This document shows, in pieces, positions 50,463 through 58,709 of a stretch of 64,000 bases of DNA. Within the stretch, counting starts at the first letter, position 1, and every line of letters begins with the position of its first letter. The notes under the pieces were generated by a model. It ran no database searches. It was not told the DNA's origin and saw nothing but the letters and a program-made list of their open reading frames with translations. The translations under genes and the position numbers were made by a program. Source of the stretch: Candidatus Glassbacteria bacterium (GTDB lineage: Bacteria > Gemmatimonadota > Glassbacteria > GWA2-58-10); the NCBI GenBank assembly GCA_019456185.1, contig VRUH01000001.1, positions 167,785 to 231,784 on the forward strand, written 5' to 3'.

Positions 50463-53400
50463 TCAGAAGCGGATCTCCGCCCCCAGTCGGATTTGCCTTG
50501 CCATGCCCCAGTTGGCGGCGTTAATCGTGGCATCCATCATGCGATAGGCTATTTCTCCCTTAGTGGCTTCCAGTCTGCTCAAGTGTCCATCACCGTTTAA
50601 ATCAGCGTTGAAGCGCATGTCTTCCTGCTCGCTTCTACCCGGTGTTTCCCAATCCCAGCCTTCTGCAGGAGCGGTTGCACCTATATAGGAATCCTCGTAC
50701 GAGTAGTTCCTGGGATAGCCGACATGGTTCTTCCGGTTCGTGGCGTTGAAGATTTCCGTGAACACGCTGAACCGCCGCGCTCCGCCCAAGTCGAAAGATT
50801 TGGTGAACCGCAGGTCGAGGTTGTAGATCCAGGATCCACGGAAGTACTGTGTCCCGCCGCTGGGCTGTCCGCTCTGAATGTTAAATGCGCCGTAGAGCCT
50901 CAGATTCCTCAGCAGTCTATGGTAAAACGTACCTGACATGTAATCCTGCGGGAACAGGTAGCTGCCCCTGGCAACGAACATATGCGTACGGTCGCCCTCG
51001 ATCGGCCGGAGATCATCGGGCGGGACCTGAACCTCGCCGGTGGCCGGGTCGTAGGTGAACGCGTTGCTCAGGGCCTGGTTGGGCGCGCTGCCGGTTGTAC
51101 GGGAGAACTGCAGCGTGTAAATTGCGGCGAATGTAAAGTTGTTGGAGAAGCGCTTGCGCACGGTTAAATCAACGCCCTTGATATTACCCGCATCCCTGTT
51201 GGTGTAGTATGTGCTCCATCCCCGCTCTCTCTGTTCGGTCGTGAACAGGTAGATATCGCGGAACACTGACTTGCGCGCCACGTTGCCTTCGATATCGCGG
51301 TAGTAGGACACGAGATCCAGCACAACGTCGTCGGAAAGCATGTAGCTTATTCCTGATTCGAACGCATCGGTGCGGGTAAGGTCCAGGAACCCGTCGTTGC
51401 TGCCGCTGTACATGATCGACATATTAGGTATCTGGGTGAAAGCGCCGTAGGAGAAGCGCATCTGGGCCTTGTCGGTCACCGGGAAAGCCACGTCGAATCT
51501 GGGCGACCACTCGTGCTTGATCTGCGGGAATGTACCTTCTCCGCTGCGGTTGCCCTCTGATATTCCCCAGTTCTCCCTGGGCCTGAACGAATCGAACCTG
51601 AGCCCGTAGTTGAACACGAAATCGCCGAGATCGGTACGGTTCTGGATGTAGAAAGCCATGATCCTGGGAGTATAATTGAACTCGTAGTCGTAATTGCGCT
51701 CGGAGTTCCAGTTTCCCGGATTGATCTTGTGGTTGTCCAGCATGCTGTACTGGACTCCCATCTTGGCCCGATTGTACCGATCAAACTGAAAGTCGACATC
51801 AAACTTATAGTTGTTCTGCTTCTCGCGGCCGTAGCGATACTGGATAAGAAAGAGGTTATCCCGGAAAGCTCTGAACGGGGTCTCGAAGATCCACGACTGC
51901 AGCCAGCGCGTGGTGCCATCGGGGTAGTACAGCCGGCGCTCGGGAATGCTGCTGATCGCCCAGCGGTCGGGATAGTTCTCGACCTCGAAATTGATCTCTT
52001 CCCTCTGCCAGCTCATGAACGGATCGCGCTGCCAGCCCACTTCCAGATCCGCGCCGTTTACACTCTGGTTCACGAAATAGTGATAGCGGAACATCACTGT
52101 TGCACTGCGCTCGGCGCTCTTGAGGAAATTCCAGTCGCCACCGACCAGGGTGTTGGAGGACTTGACTTTCCTGGCCCTTGCCTGGTGGATATACGTTTCC
52201 GTTTCGGTTCCCCAGTTGCGCTGGGGGAGATCGTCAACGGTTACAAGGCCGTCGTAGAAATAGTTCCCGCTGCCGTCGCTACCTTTGGGATAGGAGCGCT
52301 GGTTGCGGGACAGATTCTGGGTTCCGATAAGTTTCAGCCCTGCCATCGGCGCAAAGGTGATCTTACCTGACCCGAGAGTCCTGTCTCCCCAGTTCGTTTC
52401 CCGGCGCACCGGGTTGGGTGGCGACCAGAGTGAGGCATCTGAACCTGTCAAAGAAGCGTAAGATTCCCTGCCGGTCCGGAACTGCTCGAGAGTAAAAGCG
52501 TTTTCGGGCTGGCTCAGAATCGGGTCGTTAACTACCGACTGGTTCAGCCTGTCCACGAAGTCCTGGTTGACTCCCCGGAACCCCTCGTCTGCGTGAGTCG
52601 GGAAATTATCCGCGGTACCCTGTATTTCTCCGGAAACGTGGAAAAACAGGTTGTTCACGCTCGGAATCAGGGGGCCGCCCACAGAGACAGACAACTGGTT
52701 GTAACCGTAATCCGAGGTGCGCGGGTTCTGCTGGTCGCTCGTGAACCGGACCGAGCCCCTGTACTGCGGGCCGCCCTCGCGGGTAACGATGTTGATAATA
52801 CCCGACTGGGCGTTGCCGTACTCGGCCTGGAATCCGCCTGTGATTATATCCACCTGCTCAACCGCTCCGATCGAAAACTCCAGCGGATTCGTATCCTGGC
52901 CGGTATGCGCTTCCTCGGTATTATGCCACCAGTCGCCGCCGCTCCAGGTATGGTCGAATGGATCGGCGGTATTATTACGTACCATAACGCCGTCGACAAC
53001 CATCGCCTCCTCGCCGAGACGGCCACCGCGGATGCGCAGGCCCTGGCTCTTGCCGCCCTCACCGCCGATCTGCACTCCGGCCTCGAGTATCATCAGATCC
53101 TCTAGCGTGGTCGCGGGTGCTTCTTGCATATACTCCGATGTCATTCTCTGTTTGGAGACTGTGTTGTCGCGAGGCATCAGTACCTCGCTTTCACCTTCGA
53201 CCGTAATCCCTTCGAGTTGAACGACCGTGGAACTCAAATCTGCGTTGACCGTGGAGGTCTGGCCGGCCAGGATCAACTCATTGGCCACGGTGGTTTTCTG
53301 GTAACCGGTATATGTGAAAGTGATATCCCTTCTGCCGGGCGGGATATTGAGGATGAAATAATACCCATCGGCATTGGTCACATTACCGAGCCGGGTACCC

Positions 53401-53573
53401 TCCACAATAACCTGGGCTCCTTCAAGCGGGCTGCCGGTGTCCTTGTCCCGAACGGTACCTTCGATCTTGCCGGTCGAGAGTTGTGCATGCAGATCGATGG
53501 TATTCACGAGCAGGAGCAGCATCAAGGGCACAAAAATCACAGACCCGGCTCGAGCTAGAACTTTTCGTTGCAT
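50463..53573 (-). CDS. TonB-dependent receptor with N-terminal carboxypeptidase-regulatory-like domain
   Basis: A 1036-residue outer-membrane receptor. After the signal peptide, residues ~35-115 form a CarboxypepD_reg-like beta-sandwich (GKIEGTVRDKDTGSPLEGAQ, TYTGYQKTTV). The plug (about 135-260) contains LRIRGGRLGEEAMVVDGV and the conserved VEQVDIITGGFQAEYGNAQSG, and the rest is a barrel ending LGAEIRF. It takes up a ligand, likely a glycan fragment or other surface compound, using TonB energy. GGAGG lies just before the ATG. Operon order: receptor, FlgD-like protein, PorV. Confidence 0.9.
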   Translation of the reverse strand: MQRKVLARAGSVIFVPLMLLLLVNTIDLHAQLSTGKIEGTVRDKDTGSPLEGAQVIVEGTRLGNVTNADGYYFILNIPPGRRDITFTYTGYQKTTVANELILAGQTSTVNADLSSTVVQLEGITVEGESEVLMPRDNTVSKQRMTSEYMQEAPATTLEDLMILEAGVQIGGEGGKSQGLRIRGGRLGEEAMVVDGVMVRNNTADPFDHTWSGGDWWHNTEEAHTGQDTNPLEFSIGAVEQVDIITGGFQAEYGNAQSGIINIVTREGGPQYRGSVRFTSDQQNPRTSDYGYNQLSVSVGGPLIPSVNNLFFHVSGEIQGTADNFPTHADEGFRGVNQDFVDRLNQSVVNDPILSQPENAFTLEQFRTGRESYASLTGSDASLWSPPNPVRRETNWGDRTLGSGKITFAPMAGLKLIGTQNLSRNQRSYPKGSDGSGNYFYDGLVTVDDLPQRNWGTETETYIHQARARKVKSSNTLVGGDWNFLKSAERSATVMFRYHYFVNQSVNGADLEVGWQRDPFMSWQREEINFEVENYPDRWAISSIPERRLYYPDGTTRWLQSWIFETPFRAFRDNLFLIQYRYGREKQNNYKFDVDFQFDRYNRAKMGVQYSMLDNHKINPGNWNSERNYDYEFNYTPRIMAFYIQNRTDLGDFVFNYGLRFDSFRPRENWGISEGNRSGEGTFPQIKHEWSPRFDVAFPVTDKAQMRFSYGAFTQIPNMSIMYSGSNDGFLDLTRTDAFESGISYMLSDDVVLDLVSYYRDIEGNVARKSVFRDIYLFTTEQRERGWSTYYTNRDAGNIKGVDLTVRKRFSNNFTFAAIYTLQFSRTTGSAPNQALSNAFTYDPATGEVQVPPDDLRPIEGDRTHMFVARGSYLFPQDYMSGTFYHRLLRNLRLYGAFNIQSGQPSGGTQYFRGSWIYNLDLRFTKSFDLGGARRFSVFTEIFNATNRKNHVGYPRNYSYEDSYIGATAPAEGWDWETPGRSEQEDMRFNADLNGDGHLSRLEATKGEIAYRMMDATINAANWGMARQIRLGAEIRF

Positions 53574-53776
53574 GGATCCTCCAATTCAGAATGAACCAAA
53601 GTTACAGAGTAGAACTTCAAACACTATTCTTGCTTCATAAGCGGAACTCCTGTTAAGTAACCAAGTTGGTACTGAACTCACGTGCAGGCTTCCTGGAAAC
53701 CTGCCTAACCTTCCATTCCATCGTACGTCTGCTGATAGTGAATTTCGGCAGCTTTTTCCTCGGAACGGATTTACAT

Positions 53777-55357
53777 TTAAAGCTCTTTCTCGAGTAGTCG
53801 GCTTCGTACTTTCTGTTTCTCGCCGTTAGTGATCGAGGCAAGACAGGGGACGATATTTTTTCCCCCCAGTACCATTTCCGCATAGAACTCCAGTAAGCCC
53901 GACAGATTCGCGTCAAAAACACTGATATCCTTTATCCTGTCGAGGTCCTGAGCCGTCAGCCCTCCGGAGGCGATCAGTTCGACAGCACCGGAAGGTCTGA
54001 CATCTCCATTCGGGTAGCGCGACATGGCTATGTTCATGCCCGTTAAGAAATTCACCGTCGGAACAGCGGCTATTTTTTCCACCCAGTCGCTCTGTTTGAG
54101 ATCGACAAAGCTCCGAATCAGTCCGCGCTGCATCGCGGGCAGGTAGTCCACCTGCAAAAAACCACCGATGCACTTGATTCCCCTGGCAAAAGCGAGAGTC
54201 GCGAAACTCAAAAACAGTCCTGGCAACAGCAAGCGTTTTTTTAATCCGTTCCTGATTGCCTCTGGAGTAAAAGGAATCGATATTTTCCCCCCGGGTGCGA
54301 TGCCCCGCAGAAGCGGCTTTCCCCTCCCGCGGTCCAGCAGGGCGGGGATACGCCTTCCCCTGGTATCGGCGAAACAGAAAAAATTGGTACCGCAACCGCG
54401 GAACGCCTCGCTCAAAGTGGGATGCCTATCAATACTGCTCCAGAGATCGACCAGTTTTCGCTGATTCCAGCATCCCGTTTCACCGTCTAGATTGCCGATT
54501 ACCCTTTCCTGAAGAGAAGGTTCGAAGAGGATATTGTAGATTAAGGACTCCCGATTGCTCAGATCCCTATGGAGAAGCGAAACGACTACCCGCTCCATTT
54601 CGAGGTAAGCTATATCGGGTATATCCTCTCTCACTTCGGGCGAAAATATCCTCTTCCAGATTCTGCGGTTCAGAATCACCGCCTGGTCGGAATAATCGAC
54701 CTGGCCCAGAACTTCCGCGCTGTCGTATTCCTCGCTAAAGAGCTCGAGAAGCACTTTTTTTTCACATGCCAGTAAATCTCCCTGGCCGAAGTGTCTCTCA
54801 ACACTATTTTTCGCCTTGTTCAGCTGTTCTCTGCCGACAGGAGGAGCAAGGCTGACCAGACATTGGGATTTGCTTCCAGGGATTAGCGGAAACTTTAAAT
54901 TAAGGAGTTTTTTTTCTCCGGGAGAGACTGTAGCCTCTATTTCCCTGGACAGCACGATTCCCCGGGGAAAAGTACAATTGCTCAGAGGCACGATTCCGCA
55001 GGCCAGCACCGGCAGAATCGGCAATGTTTTTTTCCCCCCGCTGAAAATCCCGGGCAAAGAAAAAATTATTTCGCCCTGCAGAGTTATCGACTTATAGCTG
55101 ACTCCATGATGATTAGCCGTCAGTACAACCGACTTCTCGCCGAAACATTTTTCCAGTAACTCGGCGTTTTTTCTGCCAAGCAGTCCTTCGGAATACTTGC
55201 ATACAACCTCGATAAAATCGTCGATGGGCTGGATCGGCCGGGCCCTGTAATCGAAAAAACCGGTTGCATATTCCAGGACCGTTAAGTGGCCTTTCTCGGT
55301 GATAATTCTTGATATTCCCGGGCAATTTTCCAGTAGGAACTGAATTTGTTTATCCAT
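53777..55357 (-). CDS. Protein of unknown family, 526 aa
   Basis: I do not recognise this protein. It has no signal peptide or membrane segment, so it is probably cytoplasmic. Notable conserved-looking blocks are LTANHHGVSYKSITLQGEII (a His-His-Gly that could bind a metal), PILACGIVPL-like VLACGIVPLSNCTFPRGIVL, GCGTNFFCFADTRGRRIPAL, and the C-terminal NFLTGMNIAMSRYPNGDVRP, followed by a helical end. Several Cys and His residues are spaced through the body. It is divergent from an HTH-cupin regulator across two mirror-image promoters, which suggests regulated expression. A role in small-molecule metabolism is possible, but no pathway can be named. No good ribosome-binding site is visible at the ATG. 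Confidence 0.75.
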   Translation of the reverse strand: MDKQIQFLLENCPGISRIITEKGHLTVLEYATGFFDYRARPIQPIDDFIEVVCKYSEGLLGRKNAELLEKCFGEKSVVLTANHHGVSYKSITLQGEIIFSLPGIFSGGKKTLPILPVLACGIVPLSNCTFPRGIVLSREIEATVSPGEKKLLNLKFPLIPGSKSQCLVSLAPPVGREQLNKAKNSVERHFGQGDLLACEKKVLLELFSEEYDSAEVLGQVDYSDQAVILNRRIWKRIFSPEVREDIPDIAYLEMERVVVSLLHRDLSNRESLIYNILFEPSLQERVIGNLDGETGCWNQRKLVDLWSSIDRHPTLSEAFRGCGTNFFCFADTRGRRIPALLDRGRGKPLLRGIAPGGKISIPFTPEAIRNGLKKRLLLPGLFLSFATLAFARGIKCIGGFLQVDYLPAMQRGLIRSFVDLKQSDWVEKIAAVPTVNFLTGMNIAMSRYPNGDVRPSGAVELIASGGLTAQDLDRIKDISVFDANLSGLLEFYAEMVLGGKNIVPCLASITNGEKQKVRSRLLEKEL

Positions 55358-55544
55358 CTGGATTGTTATAATCGAATTGGGTCAACATTTCTATTCTGCC
55401 GGGAGCTGGAATTTGCCGCCAAATTAAGCGGCATTCGCAAAATCCAGTAATGCTTTATCCGTTAAATAGTTGCGCTGTATCAACGGGCCGCTGAAAATAG
55501 TCCTAATTAATAAATATAGAAACCAAAAGTAGTATGATACTATA

Positions 55545-55620
55545 ATTATAGGACTGTACTGCATACTTGTCAAGTCCTATTTGTTGGTATATTGACAAGT
55601 AAGGGTAGGGGTGCTATCTT
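55545..55620. promoter_or_regulatory. Mirror-image divergent sigma-70 promoters sharing an inverted repeat
   Basis: A perfect inverted repeat TACTTGTCAA (55564-55573) / TTGACAAGTA (55592-55601) has an 18-bp centre. Each inner arm supplies a consensus -35 box. On the minus strand TTGACA is followed by 17 bp and TATAAT (55550-55545), a full consensus promoter for the 526-aa protein. On the plus strand TTGACA is followed by 17 bp and TATCTT (55615-55620), serving the HTH-cupin gene. One protein bound at the centre or on the arms would control both directions. Confidence 0.72.
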
Positions 55621-55712
55621 GATAAAGGCGACCACTTTTCTCTTGTTCATTATTTAGTAAGAGGTTATTTGTACCCGGACATGGCGGATTAACACAGAAA
55701 TAAGGAGGTAGT

Positions 55713-56324
55713 ATGGATTTCAGCGCGGAGATGCTGGCGTCAAGAATACGCCGCTTCCGTTATAACAAGAGACTGAGTATCGAACAGTTGGCGCAAAAAG
55801 CCAAAGTCGATAAAAATACCATCGTCAGAATAGAGAAAGGAGAAGGACGGCCGAACTTGAAGACCCTGATAAATATCTGCAACGTTCTCGAAGAGTCGGT
55901 CGACAAGTTGGTAGATATGAATGCTCACGAAAACAAGGACTTTTATGTACATCGAAGGAAAAAATCAAGAGCTAAAGGCCAGGCATTGAAAAAACAGAAA
56001 GGATTTCGCCTCGGTGACCTGGTTGCCAAACTGCCGTTCGGCCATATGAACGTGGTAATACTGGAAATAGATGGAAATGGTCAGATGCGAAGCCATCCGG
56101 GCGAGGAGATTCTGTTCTGCCTGAAAGGCAAAGTCGGTATCAATCTCGGGAACACTTCCGTGACCCTGAAAAAAGGTGACTCAGTCATGTTTTTCGGCCG
56201 GGAACCTCATCAGTACTACAATGCAGACAAAAGCAAGAATCCCGTGACGGCTGTCGGCTTAAGCGTCTGGCTGGACGAAGACATAGATCCTCAATCGAAC
56301 TACTTCGAAACCTACCACCTGTGA
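55713..56324 (+). CDS. HTH-XRE/cupin transcriptional regulator
   Basis: A 203-residue DNA-binding regulator. Residues ~8-65 are an XRE-type helix-turn-helix (RIRRFRYNKRLSIEQLAQKA, VDKNTIVRIEKGEGRPNLKT). A basic linker (about 78-92) follows, then a cupin fold (about 105-190) with HPGEEILFCLKGKVGINLG, GDSVMFF and EPHQYYNA; a His/Glu metal site is likely. Such regulators (for example PuuR-like) sense small molecules through the cupin. A strong AAGGAGG precedes the ATG. It probably controls itself and the divergent 526-aa gene through the inverted repeat between them. Confidence 0.85.
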   Translation: MDFSAEMLASRIRRFRYNKRLSIEQLAQKAKVDKNTIVRIEKGEGRPNLKTLINICNVLEESVDKLVDMNAHENKDFYVHRRKKSRAKGQALKKQKGFRLGDLVAKLPFGHMNVVILEIDGNGQMRSHPGEEILFCLKGKVGINLGNTSVTLKKGDSVMFFGREPHQYYNADKSKNPVTAVGLSVWLDEDIDPQSNYFETYHL

Positions 56325-56623
56325 CCGATCGGTCTTATTCTCCGGATCGCACTCCGGTACCTGCCGGCTGAAAAAAATTCGCGGCTGATCGGATGGCTTC
56401 ATAATTCGAGCCGGTTTCCGGGTAGGAAGAATGCTTTGTCCTGCGAACCGAACCGTATTTCAACGTGCAATCCGCGAGCTATCCACATGCCGATACGACC
56501 CACGGTTTCAGAATAGCCGTCTCTTACCGATTGTACTCACTGGATCGGCATTTTTTATCTCAACACTATATCTTGACATTTTGCAATACGATCAGGCGGC
56601 TTCAGATAAGGACCGGTAGTATT

Positions 56624-57207
56624 ATGAAAAAAATGGTGTTCTTGGCTCTGGCTCTCGTTGCACTTATTTCGGAGTGTTCGAATGAAGAAGGCCTCCAGCA
56701 AGTCGGGGGCGCAGATCGACTGCTCGCCGGGATAATAGACAGCCTTGTCTCGGCAGAAATAGAACCCGGGGGACCAGGATGTGCAATCGCGGTTATCCGG
56801 GAGGGCGAGATAATATTCAAGCGCGGCTACGGGATTGCTAAGCTGGATTACGGCATGGAGGCGAACGGACGGTTTCCTATGCAGATTATGAAAAAACTCC
56901 GTCCGAAGGACCTTCTCCGGCCAGACTTGCGGAATATGAAGGCGAATTTTTCAGCGACGAACTGCTGGCCACCTATCGAGTTGCAATCAGAGGGAACCGA
57001 CTGGTATTAATATCACCAATCAACAGCAGGCTGATGATGGAGCTTACCGGCATAACCGGTAAGGACAAGCTGCATTACATGGGTGGCGATAAATTCCGGT
57101 TCGCTTTCATGTAGATAGAGTTTATAAGAGACCGAAGAGGAGAGATCAGCAGCTTCAGGCTGGTTCACGAGCGCGCCGGACTCAGGATCGGATTCAGCAA
57201 AATCTGA
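56624..57207 (+). pseudogene. Decayed serine beta-lactamase-like gene (internal deletion, frameshift, stop)
   Basis: The start keeps a signal peptide and IEPGGPGCAIAVIREG and FKRGYGIAKLDYGM, matching the intact gene at 33192-34973 (EPGGPGC, ERGYGLANLDYGL). After that about 420 codons, including all three catalytic motifs, are missing. From about 56910, in another frame, the C-terminus resumes: AEYEGEFFSDELLATYR, SRLMMELTGITGKD and KFRFAF, matching SRYMMELTGITGND in the intact gene. A TAG at 57114-57116 interrupts it, and the tail (RLVHERAGLRIGFSKI) ends at 57207. At least three inactivating changes are visible. Confidence 0.88.
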
Positions 57208-57261
57208 GCCGCAGGACGTTTCATTACCGTTCATCCACGCCGCCGAGTTTGTTCGGTAAGC

Positions 57262-58665
57262 TCAGATTTGAGGAAAGCGGAGCCCTGTAACCATGAATAT
57301 CTGGACGATCCCATCCACATCGGAGTTGAAGAATATCATCCGGTTGTCTGGCGAAAAGAAAGGATGCGGATGAGCCGGGTTTCTGCCAGATGAGCCGGTA
57401 TTTATCAGGTGTACGAGCTTCAGCTCAGGTTCTTCCCCCTCCGTTAGAGTCCCCAGGACGAGCCTTACGATCTGACGTTCCTCTCCCTCAATCCTGGTTC
57501 GCGTATCACTGATCAGGTATTTTCCGCTCAGGTCGGAACTGAAATGCCAGAGGTCGGGTTTAACCAGATTCCTGGTAATATCCACATACTGTCCGCCAGG
57601 TACATTTACCCCCAGGTGCGAGGTTTTTTCATCGGTTTTGACCGGCCTGGCCAGGAACACGGGCCTGTAGCCGGCCCGTTCTCCCCGCCGGATGCTCATG
57701 GCGCTTAAAACCGATCCGGTACGCCCCCACCATTGCTCGTGTCCCTGGATGAACTGAACCGAGTCGCGCCCGACGGGAATATCTCTCCAGTTCGTGCCGT
57801 AATCGCTAATTACGTGCAGGTCACCTTCCCTGCCCGATACCGATCTTACGCACCTTCCGGTGACAAGAAGGCTGTCGCCGTGGTTGTTCTGGAGCATGAT
57901 GTCGTGCGAGAGCTCGGGGTCCGTGGAGCGGCAGTACTGGGGATGCATATTATGAAAGTACTTATCCTTGAACACGAGCTTGACAGAGGGCTCCTCCAGA
58001 TCGAAGACCAGCAGGCCAAACGGAGCGTTGACAGTTTTGCCATCCCCGAGAAAAGCGCCGATACAGAGTCGCTTGCCGTCAGAGGAGATGGAGCTGAGCG
58101 TGAAATACCCGCTAGTCCTAAATCCAGTGCCGGGTATGGGGCCTTCGAGCTTGAGCACGGTCTGGCGCTCTAAATTATCCAGGGACACCCTTTTGAGAAA
58201 CAAGGCCCCGCCGAACGTAGAGGTATTGTTGACAAAATAATACATCCATTTTCCATCCGGGCTCACCGAGGGCGCCATCGCTCCTTTTTCATCGGTAATC
58301 TGTCTCAAACTGAAATCATCTTCTATGTCGCATAACCAGATATTCCTCTGCCTTATAAAGACGAACTTTCGTGAATCGGGAGTAAAAACTTGTGCCTCGG
58401 TATATACATTATGGCTGCCGAGAGCGGAATTCGAAGTGATCTGAATTACGCGTAGACCCTCCGGAGAATTCTCATCCAGCAGGTCAGGCCTTTCCCGGCT
58501 CTCCTGTGTCAGTTCACTGTTATAGACCGGAGGCTCGACATCGAATACCGGCCCGCCGGAAACTTTTTCGGGAGCTGCCTGTCCGCAGGCGGGAAATAAC
58601 ACAGGCGCACAGAATACCGCTATCAGCAGGATAGTATTTTGCAGATTCAAAGTATGTTTATTCAT
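57262..58665 (-). CDS. Lipoprotein with oligogalacturonate-lyase (PL22)-like beta-propeller
   Basis: A 467-residue exported protein with a lipobox (LFPAC). It is a WD40/TolB-like propeller with blades such as MAPSVSPDGKWMYYFVNN and HPHPFFSPDNRMIFFNSD. The motifs HNMHPQYCRSTDPELSHD, GHEQWWGRTG and HPHPFFSPD resemble the PL22 oligogalacturonate lyase pattern, where His residues of the last two hold a catalytic Mn ion. It may therefore cleave unsaturated or saturated galacturonate dimers, but it could be a non-catalytic propeller. I chose the ATG at 58665; an in-frame TTG lies six codons upstream. Confidence 0.7.
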   Translation of the reverse strand: MNKHTLNLQNTILLIAVFCAPVLFPACGQAAPEKVSGGPVFDVEPPVYNSELTQESRERPDLLDENSPEGLRVIQITSNSALGSHNVYTEAQVFTPDSRKFVFIRQRNIWLCDIEDDFSLRQITDEKGAMAPSVSPDGKWMYYFVNNTSTFGGALFLKRVSLDNLERQTVLKLEGPIPGTGFRTSGYFTLSSISSDGKRLCIGAFLGDGKTVNAPFGLLVFDLEEPSVKLVFKDKYFHNMHPQYCRSTDPELSHDIMLQNNHGDSLLVTGRCVRSVSGREGDLHVISDYGTNWRDIPVGRDSVQFIQGHEQWWGRTGSVLSAMSIRRGERAGYRPVFLARPVKTDEKTSHLGVNVPGGQYVDITRNLVKPDLWHFSSDLSGKYLISDTRTRIEGEERQIVRLVLGTLTEGEEPELKLVHLINTGSSGRNPAHPHPFFSPDNRMIFFNSDVDGIVQIFMVTGLRFPQI

Positions 58666-58709
58666 TTTTATCAGCCTCTTCAATCGAGTTCCGGGAATGT
58701 TTCACCCAA

